From NCBI GenBank assembly GCA_017467885.1, contig JAFUKC010000014.1, positions 29,943 through 93,942 on the forward strand: 64,000 nt of DNA. Direction: 5' to 3'. The notes beneath the pieces are model-generated. The model made no database searches and was not told the origin of the DNA. It saw only the letters and a list, made by a program, of their open reading frames with translations. This stretch comes from Bacteroidaceae bacterium. GTDB taxonomy: Bacteria; Bacteroidota; Bacteroidia; Bacteroidales; Bacteroidaceae. Every line of letters begins with the position of its first letter. The stretch's first letter is position 1. The position numbers were made by a program, and so were the translations under genes. Shown in pieces: positions 26,468 to 34,957 of the stretch.

Positions 26468-27298
26468 ATGAAAATGAAATCTTCGTTTATTATAGCAGCA
26501 TTCTCTCTCTTGTCGTTGTTTTCATGCGACGGCCATTTGGGTAGTGGCAATGCTTCGCTTGAAACGACAGACGACTCGGTGTCGTATGGTGTGGGTGTGC
26601 TTATCACACAGAATCTGCCATTGGTGGCATCGGAGCGTTTTGCTATAGCCCCCGAGCATTATGATGATTTTGTTCGTGGTGTGCGCGATGCTTTTCCATT
26701 GGAAAATTCGCCCGAGGCATTGGCCTATGTCTACGGTCTGTATATCGGTTCATCGTCGTTGGGAACAATGCAGCATGCGAACAGCATGGCCTATCCCGAC
26801 GATACCATAAACCGGATAAACCCTCGCCTTTTTCTTGAAGCAACAGTGTCGCACTTCTCTTCCGATGCCCGGCTGATGGAGCGTGAAGCCGCCATCGCCT
26901 TTTATAACGAGTACCGCTACCGTTCGGATAACGATCGTTTCATGCAGCAGAATCTGACACGTCCCGGGGTGAAAGTTACTTCCGAAGGTTTGCAGTATAA
27001 AATTGCAGTCGAAGGCTCGGGCCCTGTTGCGGCTCCCGGCGATTCGGTGATGTGCATGTATAAGGGAAGTTTTACAAATGGCGAAACATTCGAATCTTCG
27101 CGCGGACATGTCCTGAAACTTTCGGTTAAAGATTTGATACCGGGCTTGTCGCAGGCGCTTCAGATTCTGCCCGAAGGCACAAAGGCAAAGGTGTATATTC
27201 CTTGGCAGCTTGCGTACGGTGCTTCGGGTACCGAAGGAGTACCTCCATATTCGACACTTGTGTTCGATGTGGATATAAGAAAGGTGATAAGGAAGTAG
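26468..27298 (+). CDS. FKBP-type peptidyl-prolyl isomerase, lipoprotein
   Basis: The 276-residue protein has a lipoprotein signal with Cys20 (LLSLFSC) and the same plan as its neighbour: a helical N-terminal part (DSVSYGVGVLITQNL onward) and a C-terminal FKBP domain with GDSVMCMYKG, GETFESS, IPGLSQALQ and VPPYSTLVFDVDI. Location is the periplasmic side of a membrane, while its neighbour is cytosolic, so the pair covers both compartments. The 1-nt spacing shows a shared transcript. ATG at 26474 is an alternative start. Confidence 0.94.
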   Translation: MKMKSSFIIAAFSLLSLFSCDGHLGSGNASLETTDDSVSYGVGVLITQNLPLVASERFAIAPEHYDDFVRGVRDAFPLENSPEALAYVYGLYIGSSSLGTMQHANSMAYPDDTINRINPRLFLEATVSHFSSDARLMEREAAIAFYNEYRYRSDNDRFMQQNLTRPGVKVTSEGLQYKIAVEGSGPVAAPGDSVMCMYKGSFTNGETFESSRGHVLKLSVKDLIPGLSQALQILPEGTKAKVYIPWQLAYGASGTEGVPPYSTLVFDVDIRKVIRK

Positions 27299-27344
27299 GA
27301 GACTGTAAAGAACAGATTGTAAGAGTTTCGAAAAACATAACAAC

Positions 27345-27352
27345 TATATTTG
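27345..27352 (+). promoter_or_regulatory. -7 element directly ahead of the Lrp-type gene
   Basis: TATATTTG ends 7 nt before the ATG at 27360, so the expected transcription start nearly coincides with the start codon (leaderless or almost leaderless message). Confidence 0.5.
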
Positions 27353-27359
27353 TGATTAT

Positions 27360-27827
27360 ATGAAAAACAATGTCGAATGCAAAGTTGATGCTTTGGACCT
27401 TAAAATATTGAGTATAATATCGAAGGATGCAAGAATACCATTCCGCAATGTGGCCGAGATGTGTGGTGTATCGCGTGCAGCGATACATTTGCGCGTGCAG
27501 CATCTTATAGATATGGGTATAATTTCCGGTTCGAGCTACGAGGTCGATTTCAAACGTCTTGGCTACAGAACATGTACATATATAGGCATACGTCTGGAGA
27601 AAGGCTCCATGTATAAGGAAACAGTGGAACATCTTCGCGAAATTCCCGAGGTTGTGGAGTGCTGCTACACCACCGGCCCCTATTCTATTTTGGTTAAGAT
27701 GTATGCCCACGACAACGAGGAACTTATGCTGTTGCTCAACGGGAAGATACAGAATATTCCCGGTGTGGTTAGCACCGAGACTATGATTGTGCTCGATGGT
27801 GGTATAAAACGCAACCTGCCAATGTGA
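27360..27827 (+). CDS. Lrp/AsnC family transcription regulator
   Basis: The 155-residue protein has the normal Lrp length and plan: an N-terminal winged helix (DALDLKILSIISKDARIPFR, then VSRAAIHLRVQHLIDMGII) and a C-terminal effector-binding (RAM) domain (GYRTCTYIGIRLEKGS to the end). Members sense amino acids or small nitrogen compounds and form octamers. The stop overlaps the ATG of the following peptidase fusion by one base, so the regulator probably controls peptide or gamma-glutamyl compound use by that enzyme; this is inferred from position. Confidence 0.95.
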   Translation: MKNNVECKVDALDLKILSIISKDARIPFRNVAEMCGVSRAAIHLRVQHLIDMGIISGSSYEVDFKRLGYRTCTYIGIRLEKGSMYKETVEHLREIPEVVECCYTTGPYSILVKMYAHDNEELMLLLNGKIQNIPGVVSTETMIVLDGGIKRNLPM

Positions 27828-29605
27828 TGATGGATGCCGAACGCTTCAACCTGCAAAGTGAGTATGACAGGTTGCATCGAAAATTTCCGATAGGCGGTCG
27901 CAGGCCTATAGTCGGTATTACTGCAAATTTTAACGAGGGGAACGCCTGCCTGGCCGAAGCTTATTATGCATCGGTTTTAGAGGCCGGGGGTGTTCCCTTG
28001 CTTATTCCCCCATATCCCTGTCGGGAAGCTCTACTCGAAACACTTAAGACTGTGGATGCTGTGCTGCTTTCGGGTGGTGCCGATATTGACCCGCGTTATA
28101 TGGGCGAGAGCCCCGATTATTCGTTGCTGCATAATATCAACGAAAAACGCGACGAACAAGAGTTGATGCTCACCCTCCTTGCTGTGGATAGGGGATTGCC
28201 TATCCTTGGAATCTGTCGTGGCATACAGACGCTTGCCGCTGCTCTTGGTGGCAGTGTACACCAGGATATATACGCTGCACTTGGCGAAGGACTGTTGAAT
28301 CACGACCAAAGCGAGGAACGTGGCGTGGCTACTCATTGGGTAAATATCGAGCGTGGCAGTCGTCTTGCCCGTATTATGGGCAATGACAGGCTGTTTGTCA
28401 ATACCTTTCATCATCAGGCTGTAAGCCGTGTTCCGCAAGGCTTTGCAATCAGTGCTGTTGCTCCGGATGGCGTGATAGAGGCTATGGAGGCCATCGATGG
28501 CCGTTCAATCATCGGTGTGCAGTGGCACCCCGAAACATTCATCTTAAAAGACAATAATCGTTGCATGATGCCACTTTTCGAGTGGCTGGTAGGCGAGGCC
28601 GATCTGTATCGCCGGGCAAAGAAGGTTCATAGAGAAATTATATCTGTCGACTCACATTGCGATACACCCATGCTGTTTGACGTAGTAAAGGAGTTTGGCG
28701 AGCGCAGCAAGATTGCTCTTGTAGATTTACATAAGATGGACGAAGGATTCCTGGATGTTGCTACAATGGCAGCCTATCTGCCACAGGGCCCGCGCGACAC
28801 CGCTTCGTTGCAAGCGGCAACAGAGAGGGCTGTGGAGTTGCTTAATGGTATCGACAGGCGTGTAGAAGCAAATTCGCAATATATGGCCGTATGCGACAAT
28901 CCCCGGGATTTGTGGCCCTTGAAATGTGCGGGGAAGAGAATCATAATGAAAGGTATTGAGAACGGCTATGCTTTGGGCAATGATATTGCCAACGTTGAGC
29001 GTTTCCGCAAGATGGGTGTTGTGTACACAACTCTTTGCCATAATGGAGATAACGATGTGTGCGATTCGGCACGTGGCGCAGGCGAACATAACGGATTGAG
29101 CGATTTTGGTCGCAGGGTAGTGCTCGAGATGAACAGGGTTGGTATGATGGTGGATTTATCGCATGCGTCGGAAAAGAGCTTTTACGATGCCTTGGAGATA
29201 AGTCGGCAGCCTGTTGTATGCTCGCACTCCTCGTGCAAGGCTCTGTGTAACCATCCACGCAACCTTACCGATGAACAGTTGCGTGCCTTGGCTGCAAAGG
29301 GTGGTGTTGTGCAGGTTACAATGTACAAAGGTTTCTTGGTTGAAGAAGGGGAAGCGACAATTATCGATTTTATACGCCACCTTGAGCATGCTGTTTCGGT
29401 GGCCGGCATCGACCATGTGGGAATAGGTTCCGATTTTGACGGTGATGGTTGCGTAACCGGCTGTGCCGATGCTTCGCAACTGCGTAATATCACATGCGAG
29501 CTGTTGCGTCGCGGCTACAGTCCGAGCGATATTGAAAAGCTGTGGGGAGCAAATTGGTTACGTGTAATGACGCAGGTGCAGCGGTGCGGTAAAGATGAAT
29601 CTTAA
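27827..29605 (+). CDS. fusion of peptidase C26 (gamma-glutamyl hydrolase type) and M19 dipeptidase
   Basis: The 592-residue protein joins two enzymes. Residues about 25-255 are a class I glutamine-amidotransferase-like C26 domain, as in gamma-glutamyl-GABA hydrolase (PuuD): nucleophile Cys130 in LGICRG, with His234 and Glu236 in VQWHPE. Residues about 270-590 are a membrane-dipeptidase-type M19 domain: metal ligands His277 and Asp279 (SHCD), then MVDLSHAS, VVCSHSSC and GIGSDFDGDG. It has no signal peptide. The combination suggests removal of a gamma-glutamyl group and cleavage of the released dipeptide (for example from glutathione-like or polyamine-linked compounds), but the substrate is not shown. 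ATG 27830 is an alternative start. Confidence 0.92.
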   Translation: MMDAERFNLQSEYDRLHRKFPIGGRRPIVGITANFNEGNACLAEAYYASVLEAGGVPLLIPPYPCREALLETLKTVDAVLLSGGADIDPRYMGESPDYSLLHNINEKRDEQELMLTLLAVDRGLPILGICRGIQTLAAALGGSVHQDIYAALGEGLLNHDQSEERGVATHWVNIERGSRLARIMGNDRLFVNTFHHQAVSRVPQGFAISAVAPDGVIEAMEAIDGRSIIGVQWHPETFILKDNNRCMMPLFEWLVGEADLYRRAKKVHREIISVDSHCDTPMLFDVVKEFGERSKIALVDLHKMDEGFLDVATMAAYLPQGPRDTASLQAATERAVELLNGIDRRVEANSQYMAVCDNPRDLWPLKCAGKRIIMKGIENGYALGNDIANVERFRKMGVVYTTLCHNGDNDVCDSARGAGEHNGLSDFGRRVVLEMNRVGMMVDLSHASEKSFYDALEISRQPVVCSHSSCKALCNHPRNLTDEQLRALAAKGGVVQVTMYKGFLVEEGEATIIDFIRHLEHAVSVAGIDHVGIGSDFDGDGCVTGCADASQLRNITCELLRRGYSPSDIEKLWGANWLRVMTQVQRCGKDES

Positions 29606-29666
29606 ACTGCATCAGTCGGGGAAAAACAGGAAAATTTAAAAAACATTGAAAAAATCCTCAATATTT

Positions 29667-29697
29667 TTTGGTATTAAATAAAAAAGCTCTACCTTTG
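29667..29697 (+). promoter_or_regulatory. tRNA-Pro promoter
   Basis: TTTG (29667-29670), 19 nt, then TACCTTTG (29690-29697): a near-perfect Bacteroidetes promoter, 26 nt ahead of the tRNA. Confidence 0.8.
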
Positions 29698-29723
29698 CAG
29701 ACGCATACAGACAACGTCTGGGA

Positions 29724-29798
29724 CGGGATGTAGCTCAGCCCGGTTAGAGTACACGTCTGGGGGGCGTGGTGTCGCTGGTTCGAATCCAGTCATCCCGA
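29724..29798 (+). tRNA. tRNA-Pro (GGG anticodon)
   Basis: Cloverleaf by eye: acceptor CGGGATG pairs with CATCCCG, D-stem GCTC/GAGT, anticodon stem CACGT/GCGTG around loop CTGGGGG (anticodon GGG at 29759-29761), T-stem GCTGG/CCAGT with TTCGAAT. The discriminator is A and CCA is not encoded. Confidence 0.93.
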
Positions 29799-29804
29799 CA
29801 GAGA

Positions 29805-29852
29805 AGAAAAGCATTGATAATCATAAGTTTAAAAGATTATCGATGCTTTTCT
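29805..29852. terminator. terminator after tRNA-Pro
   Basis: An 18-bp inverted repeat with one mismatch (29805-29822 with 29835-29852) has flanking A- and T-rich arms, so it may act from both sides between the converging tRNA genes. Confidence 0.75.
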
Positions 29853-29944
29853 TTGTGTATACAGTTTACTAATCGAACAAAAAAATGTACATAGTGTAAA
29901 GAAAAATCTCTTGTAAATCTATGGTTTACAAGAGATTAACTTCG

Positions 29945-30030
29945 TACTCGAAGCGGGACTTGAACCCGCACGGCGTTTAAATGCCAAAGGATTTTAAGTC
30001 CTTCGTGTCTACCGATTCCACCATTCGAGC
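29945..30030 (-). tRNA. tRNA-Leu (UAA anticodon)
   Basis: Read on the - strand: acceptor GCTCGAA pairs with TTCGAGT, anticodon stem AAGGA/TCCTT around loop CTTAAAA (anticodon TAA), a long class II variable arm (TGGCATTTAAACGCCG), T-arm GCGGG/CCCGC with TTCAAGT. The 86-nt length fits tRNA-Leu; CCA is not encoded. Confidence 0.93.
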
Positions 30031-30088
30031 GACCTTAAAAGTTACCGCCGAAGCCGGAGTCCTACCATTGCAACAACGATAACAGGTG

Positions 30089-30119
30089 CAAAGGTAAGCA
30101 ATAATTTGTTACTAACAAA
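30089..30119 (-). promoter_or_regulatory. tRNA-Leu promoter
   Basis: On the - strand, TTTG (30119-30116), 19 nt, then TACCTTTG (30096-30089). The leader between promoter and tRNA (about 55 nt) contains a small GCCGAAGCCGG hairpin-like segment. Confidence 0.75.
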
Positions 30120-30233
30120 ATTGTTGCTGATAAAGTTATTGCAAAATATTATTACCCTCTCCTTATGTCTCAGTTATAATTATAATCTATGCTGCTTGGT
30201 GGGTACTTTGTGGCAGTAGGTATAGTCTCGCAA

Positions 30234-30276
30234 AAGAAGAGGCTGACTCTTAAGGTATTTTTAGCAGCCTCTTCTT
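30234..30276 (-). terminator. terminator of the DUF349 gene
   Basis: A perfect 12-bp stem (30234-30245 with 30265-30276) lies about 20 nt past the DUF349 stop; on the - strand the right arm ends in CTTCTT and TTG. The rest of the 266-nt gap up to tRNA-Leu holds only the tRNA promoter and A/T-rich sequence. Confidence 0.7.
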
Positions 30277-30296
30277 AATTGAACGTGTATGGGGTG

Positions 30297-32156
30297 TTAT
30301 TGCTCTTGTTTTTCAATTTCGTCTTCTATAAGATGTATCTTTTTGAGAATGACTTCGGCATCTCCTTTAAGTTTTTCCATCTTCTGACGCATTACATCGA
30401 CAAGGCTTTCGCCCTTTTTGTTTGATGTGCTTAGGAAACCGAGGTTGTTTTCGTAAGTGGCAATCTCGTTCTTAAGCGATTCGTATTGACGTATAAGGCG
30501 TTCGCGTTCGCGAGTAAGGCTGTTGCCGCCTTTTGCAATGTTATTGCGGAAGTTGGCAAGCTTGCGCTCGTTTGCATTTACGTGCAGACGCTCGTAGATT
30601 GTGTTAATTGCTGCGCGGAACTCTTTATGTATTTTGTCTTTCTCTTTAAAAGGTACAAAGCCTACAGTGTTCCATTGTGCCGACAACTCGTTTATCTGTT
30701 TTATCTGCTCATCGCCATTGAGCGATTCGTCTATCGCTTTTATTTGCTCTATTATGGCACGTTTCAGCTTCAGGTTGTCGTGCTCGGCGTTTCGTTGCGA
30801 CGATGTTGCTTTGTTGCGCTTTTCGAAAAATTCGTCGCATGCACTTACAAAGCGTTTCCACAATGCCTCGGAGTATTTTTGTGGGACGGCGCCAATCTCT
30901 TTCCACTCTTTTTGCATTTTTGTGAGTTTGTCGGCGGTGGCTTTCCAATCTTCGCTCTCTTTCAGTGCTTCGGCGGCCTCACACAAAAGACGCTTTCTCT
31001 CGAGGTTCTCTACTTGTTGCGACTTTATGCTTTTGAAAAATTCGCTTTTGTGTTTGAAGAATTCGTCGCATGCACCGCGGAAGCGTTCAAAAATCTTAAG
31101 GTTCATCTTCTGTGGTGCAAAGCCAATCTCTTTCCAACGTGCTTGCAGGGCAAGAATCTTTTCGGTTTCGTTGTTCCAGGCTTGGTACGTGGTGAGTGTG
31201 GCCGGGTCGATGGCTTCAATCTCTTCGCATATTGCTGTTTTCTGCTCTAAATTGATGCGCTCTTTCTCTTTCTTGTTCTCGAAATGTTCCTGGTGGCGGC
31301 GGTTGACAGTTGTTGATGCTGCCTTGAAACGGTTCCAGATTTCTTCGCGCAACTCGGGCGCAACGGGGCCGGCTTCGCGAAACTCGTTATGCAGTTGTTG
31401 CAATTGGCGGAATGCGTTTATTATATCTTCTTCGCCAGTCAAAGCTTCGGCTGCTTCGCACAAACGTGTCTTGATTTCGAGATTTTTCTTGAAGTCGTAT
31501 TCGCGGAATTCGTTGTTCAGCTTAAGTACGTCGTAGAACTGCTCGACAAGTAGTTGATACTGTTTCCATGATGGTGTAACTTTGTCTTGTGGTATGTTCT
31601 TGATTTCACGCCAACGGTTCTGCAGTGTGCGGAATTCGTTTACTTCGGGAGTGCCTTGTTCGGCCTTGTCAACAAGTTCCTGCAACTCCTTCAGCAGTGC
31701 CATCTTTGTTTCGTAGTTGGCTTGCATCTCTTCTTCCTGTGCTTTCAGCCACGAACTGCGTTTCTCTTTTATCTGGTTCATTGCAGCCTTGAAAGATTCT
31801 TCCAGTTCATCGGGCGAGGGGATGAATAGGTTCTCTTCGCCGCCCGACGCAACAAATGCCTTGCGCTCTTCATCTATTTCGGCTGTGCGCAATTTGTAGA
31901 AATGCACTTTAAGGCTTTCTGCTTCGTTCTTGCAGTTGAGCACATCGTCGCCGGCGGCTATCTGTTGCAGGCGCTCGATTATCTCCTGACGTGTGTCCGG
32001 TTTTGTGCTTTCTGCTGATTCAACTTCGACAGGTTGCTCTGCGGCGTTGCTTTGTTCAGTCGATAACTCGGACGTAGCGGCATTTACAGCCTGTTCAGGG
32101 GTACTCACAATGTTCTGCTCTACGAGCTCTTCATTGGGTTTGTTCATTTCACTCAT
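30297..32156 (-). CDS. DUF349 repeat protein
   Basis: The start at 32156 (MSEMNKPNEELVEQ) is chosen because the longer frame runs into the leader. The 619-residue protein is very helical and charged. After an acidic Glu/Ala-rich start (about 1-60) come five or six DUF349 repeats, recognisable by repeated W-K-I patterns such as LQNRWREIKNIPQDK, LQARWKEIGFAPQK and MQKEWKEIGAVPQK, each followed by RF-ACDEFF. The end is a coiled coil. There is no signal peptide. Function of DUF349 proteins is not settled; they are widespread in Bacteroidetes and expressed as single genes, as here. Confidence 0.9.
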   Translation of the reverse strand: MSEMNKPNEELVEQNIVSTPEQAVNAATSELSTEQSNAAEQPVEVESAESTKPDTRQEIIERLQQIAAGDDVLNCKNEAESLKVHFYKLRTAEIDEERKAFVASGGEENLFIPSPDELEESFKAAMNQIKEKRSSWLKAQEEEMQANYETKMALLKELQELVDKAEQGTPEVNEFRTLQNRWREIKNIPQDKVTPSWKQYQLLVEQFYDVLKLNNEFREYDFKKNLEIKTRLCEAAEALTGEEDIINAFRQLQQLHNEFREAGPVAPELREEIWNRFKAASTTVNRRHQEHFENKKEKERINLEQKTAICEEIEAIDPATLTTYQAWNNETEKILALQARWKEIGFAPQKMNLKIFERFRGACDEFFKHKSEFFKSIKSQQVENLERKRLLCEAAEALKESEDWKATADKLTKMQKEWKEIGAVPQKYSEALWKRFVSACDEFFEKRNKATSSQRNAEHDNLKLKRAIIEQIKAIDESLNGDEQIKQINELSAQWNTVGFVPFKEKDKIHKEFRAAINTIYERLHVNANERKLANFRNNIAKGGNSLTRERERLIRQYESLKNEIATYENNLGFLSTSNKKGESLVDVMRQKMEKLKGDAEVILKKIHLIEDEIEKQEQ

Positions 32157-32265
32157 CTGCTTTTGTTTTAAAAGGTTAAACGTGCAAATATGGCGCATAC
32201 GATAGCAGGCCTGCTTCGGGCCGGTTGCTCTGCGTGTGCAGCTTGTTTTTGCGGTCTTTAGAGTG

Positions 32266-32297
32266 CAAATATAAAAAACATTTTATAAGACAACAAA
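32266..32297 (-). promoter_or_regulatory. promoter of the DUF349 gene
   Basis: On the - strand, TTTG (32297-32294), 20 nt, then TATATTTG (32273-32266). It implies a leader of about 100 nt. Confidence 0.65.
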
Positions 32298-32320
32298 TAA
32301 TTTCTATTATTATGTATGTG

Positions 32321-32357
32321 CAACGGGCTTTACTTTCGCTAAAAGTAAAGCCCGTTG
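32321..32357 (-). terminator. terminator of the nitronate monooxygenase family gene
   Basis: A perfect 16-bp stem (32321-32336 with 32342-32357) with a 5-nt loop, 16 nt past the stop. It also shields the divergent DUF349 promoter region. Confidence 0.8.
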
Positions 32358-32372
32358 TCTGTGAGGAGTTTC

Positions 32373-33452
32373 TCAGTTATTCGATTTCTCTGCTGTTTTG
32401 TACTCTTCGCGCAGTTTGTTCATAAGTTCCCTAACGCTTAATATCTCTTTACATTGCCAAGCGTTGCTGCCACAGAAGGCGTAACCGTGTTCCATACGTC
32501 CCTTGTAGGCGTTGTAGAGTGCCAACATTATGCAGTAGGGGCTGTCGGTTACATTGCATGTTTTTATGCAATTGAACGGGCATTTCTTGGGTTTGCATAA
32601 TCCTTGCGACACTTTATCGAGGAATGTCCCTGATATGGCACGTCCGGGCATGCCTACGGGGCTCTGTATAATACTTATGTCTTCTTTGCGGGCGTTTATG
32701 TAGCTTTGTTTGAACTCGTTCGATGCGTCACACTCTTCTGTAACCACAAATCGGGTTCCCATTTGTACTGCCGATGCGCCGGCTTTCATTATATTATATA
32801 TGTCTTCGCCCGAGAATACTCCTCCACCCGCAATGACGGGAATCTCTCTGTTGTGCTCGGCTCCGAAGCGGTTTACTTCGGCTACGACTTGAGGAACAAT
32901 TTTCTCGAGTGAATATTCCTCGTCGAATATCTGTTCGTGTTTGTAACCCAGGTGTCCGCCGGCCTTGGGGCCCTCGACAACCACTGCGTCGGGGATATAT
33001 TTATATTGCTGGTACCATTTTGTACATATCAGTTTTACCGCACGTGCCGAGGATACAATGGGCACCAACTTTGTCTTGCTCCCTTCGGTCAGCAGCGAAG
33101 GAAGGCTAAGCGGAAGGCCTGCTCCGGCAAATATTATATCTATTCCCTCTTCTATTGCAACCTTGGCAAGTTCGCTGAAGTCGGTGAGGGCAACCATTAT
33201 GTTTACACCGATAATTCCGCTTGTGGCTTTGCGTGCCTTCTGTATCTCGTATCGCAGGCCTGCAATGTTGGCATCTTGGGTGTTGTCGGCAAGGTCGTGG
33301 TGTATTACGCCAAGGCCTGCGGCCGATATTACTCCTATGCCTCCTTCCTCGGCAACTGCAGCGGCCAATCCCGACAGTGATATTCCAACTCCCATGCCTC
33401 CTTGAACGATAGGCGTGGTTGCAACCAGATTTCCAATTTTTAGCTCTTTCAT
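32373..33452 (-). CDS. nitronate monooxygenase / 2-nitropropane dioxygenase family FMN protein
   Basis: From ATG 33452 (MKELKIGN) the protein has 359 residues; ATG 33458 is equally possible, while the longer frame would start upstream of the likely promoter (TAAGTTTG, 33484-33477). It is a TIM barrel with IVQGGMGVGISLSG at the start, GPKAGGHLGY near residue 170 and VQMGTRFVVTEECD near 260. The family oxidises alkyl nitronates with FMN, but many members have unclear substrates and some resemble enoyl-ACP reductase FabK. The C-terminal part has a cysteine cluster (KKCPFNCIKTCN, later PYC) that could bind metal or an Fe-S cluster. Confidence 0.88.
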   Translation of the reverse strand: MKELKIGNLVATTPIVQGGMGVGISLSGLAAAVAEEGGIGVISAAGLGVIHHDLADNTQDANIAGLRYEIQKARKATSGIIGVNIMVALTDFSELAKVAIEEGIDIIFAGAGLPLSLPSLLTEGSKTKLVPIVSSARAVKLICTKWYQQYKYIPDAVVVEGPKAGGHLGYKHEQIFDEEYSLEKIVPQVVAEVNRFGAEHNREIPVIAGGGVFSGEDIYNIMKAGASAVQMGTRFVVTEECDASNEFKQSYINARKEDISIIQSPVGMPGRAISGTFLDKVSQGLCKPKKCPFNCIKTCNVTDSPYCIMLALYNAYKGRMEHGYAFCGSNAWQCKEILSVRELMNKLREEYKTAEKSNN

Positions 33453-33601
33453 GTGCATCTTTTTTTTATTCTGATGCAAACTTACGCATCTGTTTTTATC
33501 TGCCGAAAAACAAGTGGGCACCACAGATTTGCGGTGCCGAGCGCTGTAATAGTGGGTGAAATTTGCTATTCAGGGGTGAAATTATGCAAGTGTATCTGCA
33601 C

Positions 33602-34957
33602 TTAATGGATAAATATGCTGCTCAACAGCATCGATATCAGCATATAGAATGTCATGCCGCTAAGGTCGTTTACAATTTGAATGAAGGGGCCTGTGGCTAT
33701 TGCAGGGTTGATGTTCATTTTGTCGAGCACCAAAGGTATGAATGTGCCGAATGCCGATGCAAACATTATAACCACGAAAAGGCTTAACGGCACTGCCAAG
33801 GTTATTATATCGGCAAAGCCATAGATAAACATATTATAGGTGTAGACAAGTGCCGAGAGAATTGTTGCGTTTACCATTGCCACAGCCGACTCCTTCAATA
33901 TATGGTGGAACATGCGGTTGGGGTTCAGCGAGTTGTTTGCAAGCCCTTGAACTGCTATTGCCGATGATTGTACTCCGACGTTTCCTCCCATACCGGCAAG
34001 CAACGGAATGAAAAGTGCCATCTCGGGATGGCTGCCGAGTGTTTCGGTGAAGCAGTTAAGAAGCATCGACGAGCCTATACCTCCAAAAAGGCCTATTAGT
34101 AGCCAAGGCAGGCGTGCGCGAGTCTGTTTAATGATGGTGTCGTCGCTTTCGATATCCTGTGTAAGACCGGCGGTAAGTTGTTGGTCGTGCTCGGTCTGTT
34201 CACGCACCTCGTCCATGATGTCGTCGACGGTGATTTGTCCCACAAGACGGTTAATCTTGTCTACAACGGGTATGGCAACAAGGTTGTATTTTTCGATAAG
34301 CAGTGTTACCTCGTCGATGGGTGTGTCTACATCTACACTCGCGACTTCGGTACTCATGACATGTTTCACTTTTGAAACAGATGGGCTTGTTACCATCTTC
34401 TTAAGTGGGAAGAGTCCGCGCAGGCGCTCGTCATCATCTACTACATATATATAATAAATGTCGTCGAGCTCTTCGGCTTGACGTCGCATCTCTTTAAGAC
34501 ACTCGGGCATACTCCAATTCTCGTTAACAACCACCATTTCGGTACTCATGAGTCCTCCGGCGGTGTCTTCGTCGTATTGAAGCAGGTCGACGATGTCACC
34601 GGCTTGTTCTATGTCTTTGATGTGTGAAAGGACCTCTTCCTGTTTCTCCTCGTCCATGTCACGAATAATCTCGACGGCGTCGTCGGTATCCATGTAGTTG
34701 ACAAAGCGTTTGGCGATGGCTTCGGACGGTAGCTCCTCGAGCAATTCGTTACGCAGGTCTTCGTCCATCTCGGTGAGTGCGTCGGCAGCTCTTTCATTGT
34801 CGAGCTGTCTGTACAGGAAGCGTGCCTCCTCGATGTCGAGTTCACTGCAAATTTCGGCAATATCGGCCGGGTGCAGTTTGGATATGCTCTCTTGCAGCAG
34901 GACAGAATCTTTCTTTTCGATAAGATTCTTTATCAGTTCGATGTATTCTTTAGTCAT
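33602..34957 (-). CDS. mgtE: MgtE magnesium transporter/channel
   Basis: The 451-residue protein follows MgtE throughout: an N-terminal helical superhelix (1-130, HPADIAEICSELD, LLEELPSEAIAKRF), two CBS domains (about 135-255) that sense cytosolic Mg2+, a connecting helix, and five membrane helices (about 285-451) with the pore signature GMGGNVGVQSSAIAVQ. It lets Mg2+ in when cytosolic Mg2+ is low. Its start overlaps the end of rsmA by 8 nt, so the two are co-transcribed. Confidence 0.96.
   Translation of the reverse strand: MTKEYIELIKNLIEKKDSVLLQESISKLHPADIAEICSELDIEEARFLYRQLDNERAADALTEMDEDLRNELLEELPSEAIAKRFVNYMDTDDAVEIIRDMDEEKQEEVLSHIKDIEQAGDIVDLLQYDEDTAGGLMSTEMVVVNENWSMPECLKEMRRQAEELDDIYYIYVVDDDERLRGLFPLKKMVTSPSVSKVKHVMSTEVASVDVDTPIDEVTLLIEKYNLVAIPVVDKINRLVGQITVDDIMDEVREQTEHDQQLTAGLTQDIESDDTIIKQTRARLPWLLIGLFGGIGSSMLLNCFTETLGSHPEMALFIPLLAGMGGNVGVQSSAIAVQGLANNSLNPNRMFHHILKESAVAMVNATILSALVYTYNMFIYGFADIITLAVPLSLFVVIMFASAFGTFIPLVLDKMNINPAIATGPFIQIVNDLSGMTFYMLISMLLSSIFIH

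Noticed and set aside
30031-30090. Possible third tRNA or tRNA remnant upstream of tRNA-Leu
   Set aside because: GCCGAAGCCGG-type pairing is only a small hairpin; no anticodon arm or T-loop is present. It is the leader of tRNA-Leu.
30486-31536. 254- and 311-residue + strand frames opposite the DUF349 gene
   Set aside because: The Phe/Ser/Cys-rich repeats mirror the Lys/Glu-rich DUF349 repeats; no independent gene signal.
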